DNA from: Actinomycetota bacterium
GTDB taxonomy: Bacteria > Actinomycetota > Actinomycetes > S36-B12
Length of the DNA stretch: 7,727 bases
Assembly (NCBI GenBank): GCA_010029945.1
Contig: RGQW01000081.1
Location: 1 to 7,727 of the forward strand
Direction of reading: 5' to 3'
Shown in pieces: positions 5,755-7,727 of this stretch. Positions within the stretch are counted from its first letter, which is position 1; each line of letters starts with the position of its first letter. The notes beneath the pieces were generated by a model, which was given only the letters and a program-made list of their open reading frames with translations, made no database searches and was not told the origin of the DNA. Both the position numbers and the translations under genes were made by a program.

Positions 5755-6015
5755 ATGGAGATAGATCCAGCAATTAGCCGCGATGTTCTGCTGCGCCTGA
5801 AGAGGGCGCGGGGGCAGCTCGACGGTGTCATCAACATGATCGAAGACGACCGCAGCTGCGGTGAGATCGTTACCCAACTGGCGGCCGTCTCCAAGGCCTT
5901 GGACCGGGCTGGTTTCAAGGTTGTCGCCACCGGGCTGAAGCAGTGCTGGGAAGACGGTGACAAGGCGCCTATGACGCCGGAGGAGCTCGAAAAGCTGTTT
6001 TTGTCGCTCGCCTGA
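5755..6015 (+). CDS. CsoR/RcnR/FrmR-family repressor with Cys-Gly-Cys sensor site
   Basis: 86 residues, the usual size for this all-helical, tetrameric DNA-binding family. RLKRARGQLDGVINMIEDD (14-32) is the family signature of helix 1. The sensor cysteine is Cys35 (DRSC). In helix 2, VVATGLKQCW (57-66, by count Gly60, Cys64) aligns with the place where copper sensors carry His and Cys. Cys35 and Cys64 are therefore kept but the His is Gly, so Cu(I) sensing by the known Cys-His-Cys site is unlikely. The two-cysteine, no-His pattern is like CstR, which responds to persulfides; FrmR (Cys-His) senses formaldehyde. It is divergent from the AhpD-like gene over a fitting operator, so it probably controls that unit and itself. 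Family sure; the signal is inferred. Confidence 0.9.
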   Translation: MEIDPAISRDVLLRLKRARGQLDGVINMIEDDRSCGEIVTQLAAVSKALDRAGFKVVATGLKQCWEDGDKAPMTPEELEKLFLSLA

Positions 6016-6033
6016 AAAAAGTTCGATCGGGGT

Positions 6034-6062
6034 GCATCCACAGCCGTCCCGTGGGACGTATT
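6034..6062 (+). promoter_or_regulatory. Possible ECF-type promoter of the DUF4397-sortase unit
   Basis: GCATCC (6034-6039), 17 bases, CGTATT (6057-6062). The first element is close to the CCATCC box known for mycobacterial SigK and the second begins CGTA like many ECF -10 elements. No TANNNT box lies anywhere between about 6000 and the ATG at 6118, unlike most other genes here, so an alternative sigma factor is a reasonable guess. Low confidence because the motif is short. Confidence 0.25.
6046..6057. repeat. Short inverted repeat in the DUF4397 upstream region
   Basis: GTCCC, GT, GGGAC. It lies inside the spacer of the candidate promoter, so it could be an operator half-site pair. The 2-base centre and lack of a T run argue against a terminator. 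No known regulator was matched. Confidence 0.3.
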
Positions 6063-6120
6063 CCTAGGTAGCCGGTCGTGTGGCCGGAGTCATTACAGAC
6101 ACTCCTAGGAGCCGATCATG
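6062..6120 (+). repeat. Imperfect direct repeat of the translation start region
   Basis: Copy 1 (6062-6080) and copy 2 (6103-6120) both read TCCTAGG, then AGCCG, one variable base, TC and an (A/G)TG. They differ by one extra T and two G/A changes, 41 bases apart. Copy 2 contains the true ribosome site AGGAG (6107-6111) and ATG 6118. Copy 1 has GTG at 6078 in the same place. CCTAGG in each copy is itself a palindrome. Confidence 0.55.
6107..6111 (+). promoter_or_regulatory. Ribosome binding site of the DUF4397 gene
   Basis: AGGAG with a 6-base spacer to ATG 6118. It decides this start and contrasts with the leaderless-type genes to the left. Confidence 0.7.
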
Positions 6121-6901
6121 GAAGATTTTCAACGTAGTGCGGGCCGCAGCTCGGTCCGCCGAGGCGCGGTCGCCGTGGCCGCCCTTGCCCTCCCCCTGGC
6201 AGTTGCGGGCTTCGCCGCAGGTCCCGCTATGGCCGATGGCCACGGAGGAGACATGGACGCGACCGTCTCTGTACTTCATGGAATCCCCGAAGGTGCCGGC
6301 GCTGACGTCGTCGACGTATACGCGGGCGATGCGATGCTGATCGACAACTTCACGCCTGGGTCGCTTGAGACCTTGGTAGTGCCCGAAGGAACCTACGACC
6401 TCGCCGTCTACGCCGACGGTGAGGGACCGGACGGTGGCACGGCGGTGCTGGAGGCTGCCGGTGTTGAGGTCCCCGGTGGCGCCAATGCGACCGTGACCGC
6501 GAATCTGGACGCTGACGGCAACGCTGCGTTGAACGTCTTCGTTAATGACATCTCCGAAGTTGCTGCCGGTGACGCCCGTCTGACGGTCCGCCATCTTGCC
6601 GCTGCTCCGGCCGTGGACATCCGCGCCGACGGCGCCGTCCTGGTGGAGAACCTGGTGAACCCGGATGAGGCCATTGCTGACGTGCCCGCCGGCTCGTACA
6701 CCGCTGATGTCGTGTTGCAGGGCACCGACACCGTCGCGATCGGTCCGGCCGATCTGTCCCTCGGTGAGGGCACGAACACCATCCGGCGGCGGCTCCACGG
6801 CTGCCTCTGGTCAGCTGCCCGCGTGGACCGCTGGTCTGATGGCACTTGGCGCTCTTGGAGCTGTGGGTGCGATGGCGCGTGTGGCGCGTCAGCGCGCGTA
6901 G
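6118..6901 (+). CDS. DUF4397 secreted protein, frameshifted before its C-terminal sorting signal
   Basis: Residues 1-39 are a Sec signal peptide with a likely cut after AMA (37-39). The mature part holds DUF4397 in two similar halves: TVSVLHGIPEG (49-59) with PEGTYDLAVYADG (89-101), and LTVRHLAAAPAVDIRADG (155-172) with PAGSYTADVVL (190-200). After GEGTNTI (216-222, ending 6783) the frame turns into Arg/Cys-rich sequence that would run to 7056, over the sortase gene. In the next frame, from 6785 to 6901, a sensible tail appears: GGGSTAASG, LPAWTAG, a hydrophobic stretch and RQRA before TAG. The usual domain end (VYA-G plus a final strand) is missing, so a deletion of 3n+2 bases at the GGC repeat is likely, real or an assembly error. 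The sortase follows 24 bases on. Confidence 0.8.
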
Positions 6902-6925
6902 CGGCTTCGCTCGAGCAAGGTAGAC

Positions 6926-7675
6926 ATGATGCGACGACCCCGCCCTGCGATTGTGGTGCTGATCGGCAGCTTGATGCTGCTGGTCGGAGCACCTGTCGCA
7001 TGGGCGGGGCTCGTCGCAGTGGGCGACTCGGCCGAATCTGTCGAATCCGTCGGTGAGCGGCCAGGGTTGGCCATCGGTCAATCCGTCGATGCGGCGCCAG
7101 AGCCGGCATCAGCCGCCCCCAACGTGGCTGGCCCGGACGTCGAACGGATAGGCATACCGGTGGAGCAACGAGCGGTGATCGCACCCAATGCCCCCGTCAG
7201 TGTGGCCATCGACGAACTCGGCGTGCGCGCTCCGGTTGATCCCGTCGGTATCTACGAGGACGGATCAGTCGAGATTCCCGAAGACGTTTCGAGAGTGGGT
7301 TGGTACCGGTTCGGTTCAGATCCGGCTCAGGGCGAGGGCTCCACTGTGATCGTCGGTCACCGTGATGGTTTTGACCAGGGTGCCGGTGCTTTCTACTCGA
7401 TTGCAGGCCTCGATATCGGGGATGCCATAGAGGTGGAACTTGCCGACGGCTCATTGCGAGACTACGAAGTTGTCGCACGCGAGGTGGTCGCCAAGAATTT
7501 GCTGCCGACGTCAGACCTTTTCGCGGAGAACGGACCTGAGCGTCTTACGTTGATTTCCTGCATCGGCTACTTCGACCGCGATGGTGACGGATATCGCGAG
7601 AACGTGGTCGTGACAGCCGTACCGGTCATCGTCGGCGAAGCTGATGGAGAGCCTCGGGAGGAGGTGGCATCATGA
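6926..7675 (+). CDS. Class F sortase
   Basis: 249-residue membrane-anchored transpeptidase. It has one N-terminal membrane segment (8-33), an Ala/Pro-rich stalk to about 88, then the sortase barrel. The catalytic triad is visible: His145 in VIVGHRDGF (142-149), Cys212 in TLISC (208-212) and Arg224 in DRDGDGYRENVVVTA (217-231). Spacing and motif wording fit the actinobacterial class F group, which cuts LPXTG-like signals and joins proteins to the cell envelope. AAGG at 6917-6920 serves ATG 6926, or ATG 6929 three bases on. It lies 24 bases after the DUF4397 frame, whose tail looks like a sorting signal, so that protein is the likely substrate. It ends in an ATGA overlap with the next gene. Confidence 0.92.
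   Translation: MMRRPRPAIVVLIGSLMLLVGAPVAWAGLVAVGDSAESVESVGERPGLAIGQSVDAAPEPASAAPNVAGPDVERIGIPVEQRAVIAPNAPVSVAIDELGVRAPVDPVGIYEDGSVEIPEDVSRVGWYRFGSDPAQGEGSTVIVGHRDGFDQGAGAFYSIAGLDIGDAIEVELADGSLRDYEVVAREVVAKNLLPTSDLFAENGPERLTLISCIGYFDRDGDGYRENVVVTAVPVIVGEADGEPREEVAS
7659..7664 (+). promoter_or_regulatory. Strong ribosome binding site inside the end of the sortase gene
   Basis: AGGAGG, 7 bases before ATG 7672. It is the best Shine-Dalgarno sequence in the window and sits within the last sortase codons, supporting coupled translation of the next gene. Confidence 0.75.
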
Positions 7676-7727
7676 GCATGTCCAACGTGGACGTTCGTGG
7701 TGCTGACCTCGCCCCAGGAACGAAGTC
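7672..7727 (+). CDS. Start of a gene coupled to the sortase, partial
   Basis: The first 18 codons read MSMSNVDVRGADLAPGTK and the frame is open to the window edge. ATG 7672 overlaps the sortase stop as ATGA and has AGGAGG 7 bases upstream; ATG 7678 is a second possible start. There is no signal peptide in what is visible. Too little remains to name a family. Its coupling means it is probably made with the sortase and DUF4397 protein. Confidence 0.6.
   Translation, partial: MSMSNVDVRGADLAPGTK

Noticed and set aside
5712..6041. N-terminal extension of the AhpD-like protein
   Set aside because: It is antisense to the complete repressor gene and crosses the operator.
6780..6795. Programmed ribosomal frameshift at the GGC run
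   Set aside because: No slippery heptamer or downstream structure was evident, and part of the domain itself is missing, which a frameshift alone cannot explain.
6064..6798. 244-codon minus-strand frame opposite the DUF4397 gene
   Set aside because: No signal or domain; the plus strand has signal peptide, ribosome site and DUF4397 motifs.
6784..7056. Read-through C-terminus of the DUF4397 frame
   Set aside because: Arg/Cys-rich sequence that overlaps the sortase gene; treated as the product of a frameshift.

Overview
The window is a gene-dense, high-GC stretch most consistent with a compact-genome actinobacterium. The grounds are the codon use, many short intergenic gaps, leaderless-type starts, two lipoproteins, an FUSC-family membrane protein, and a DUF4397 secreted protein beside a class F sortase. 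No RNA gene, CRISPR array or insertion sequence was seen. No gap between genes exceeds about 100 bases.

Layout from left to right. (1) An FUSC-type membrane protein on the minus strand runs off the left edge. It is divergent from (2) a Gfo/Idh/MocA oxidoreductase, which is followed 9 bases later by (3) a malate/lactate dehydrogenase-like enzyme whose cofactor loop looks NADP-type. (4) On the minus strand come trmB (tRNA m7G46 methyltransferase) and, 14 bases after it, a lipoprotein with a Thr/Pro/Gln-rich linker and a DUF4864-like domain. (5) Divergent from trmB is a small orphan lipoprotein. (6) A CsoR/RcnR/FrmR-family repressor is divergent from a two-gene unit: an AhpD/carboxymuconolactone decarboxylase-like CxxC protein and an S51-type serine peptidase. 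A G/C-tract palindrome of the kind this repressor family binds lies between them. (7) A DUF4397 secreted protein, broken by a frameshift just before its C-terminal anchor, is followed by a class F sortase and the first codons of a third, translationally coupled gene.

The most interesting points are these. The repressor has a Cys-Gly-Cys sensor site instead of the copper-type Cys-His-Cys, which suggests a thiol, persulfide or electrophile switch controlling the CxxC protein and the peptidase. Six genes carry TANNNT exactly 6 or 7 bases before the ATG, implying leaderless mRNAs. Two divergent gene pairs share a mirror-image element of the form ANNNTANNNT, in which back-to-back -10 boxes share one TA step. 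The peptidase appears to start at CTG in a CTGA overlap. The DUF4397 protein's predicted sorting signal, next to a sortase, is cut off by the frameshift.

Everything here was read by eye. Family assignments rest on recognised motifs, not on database searches.
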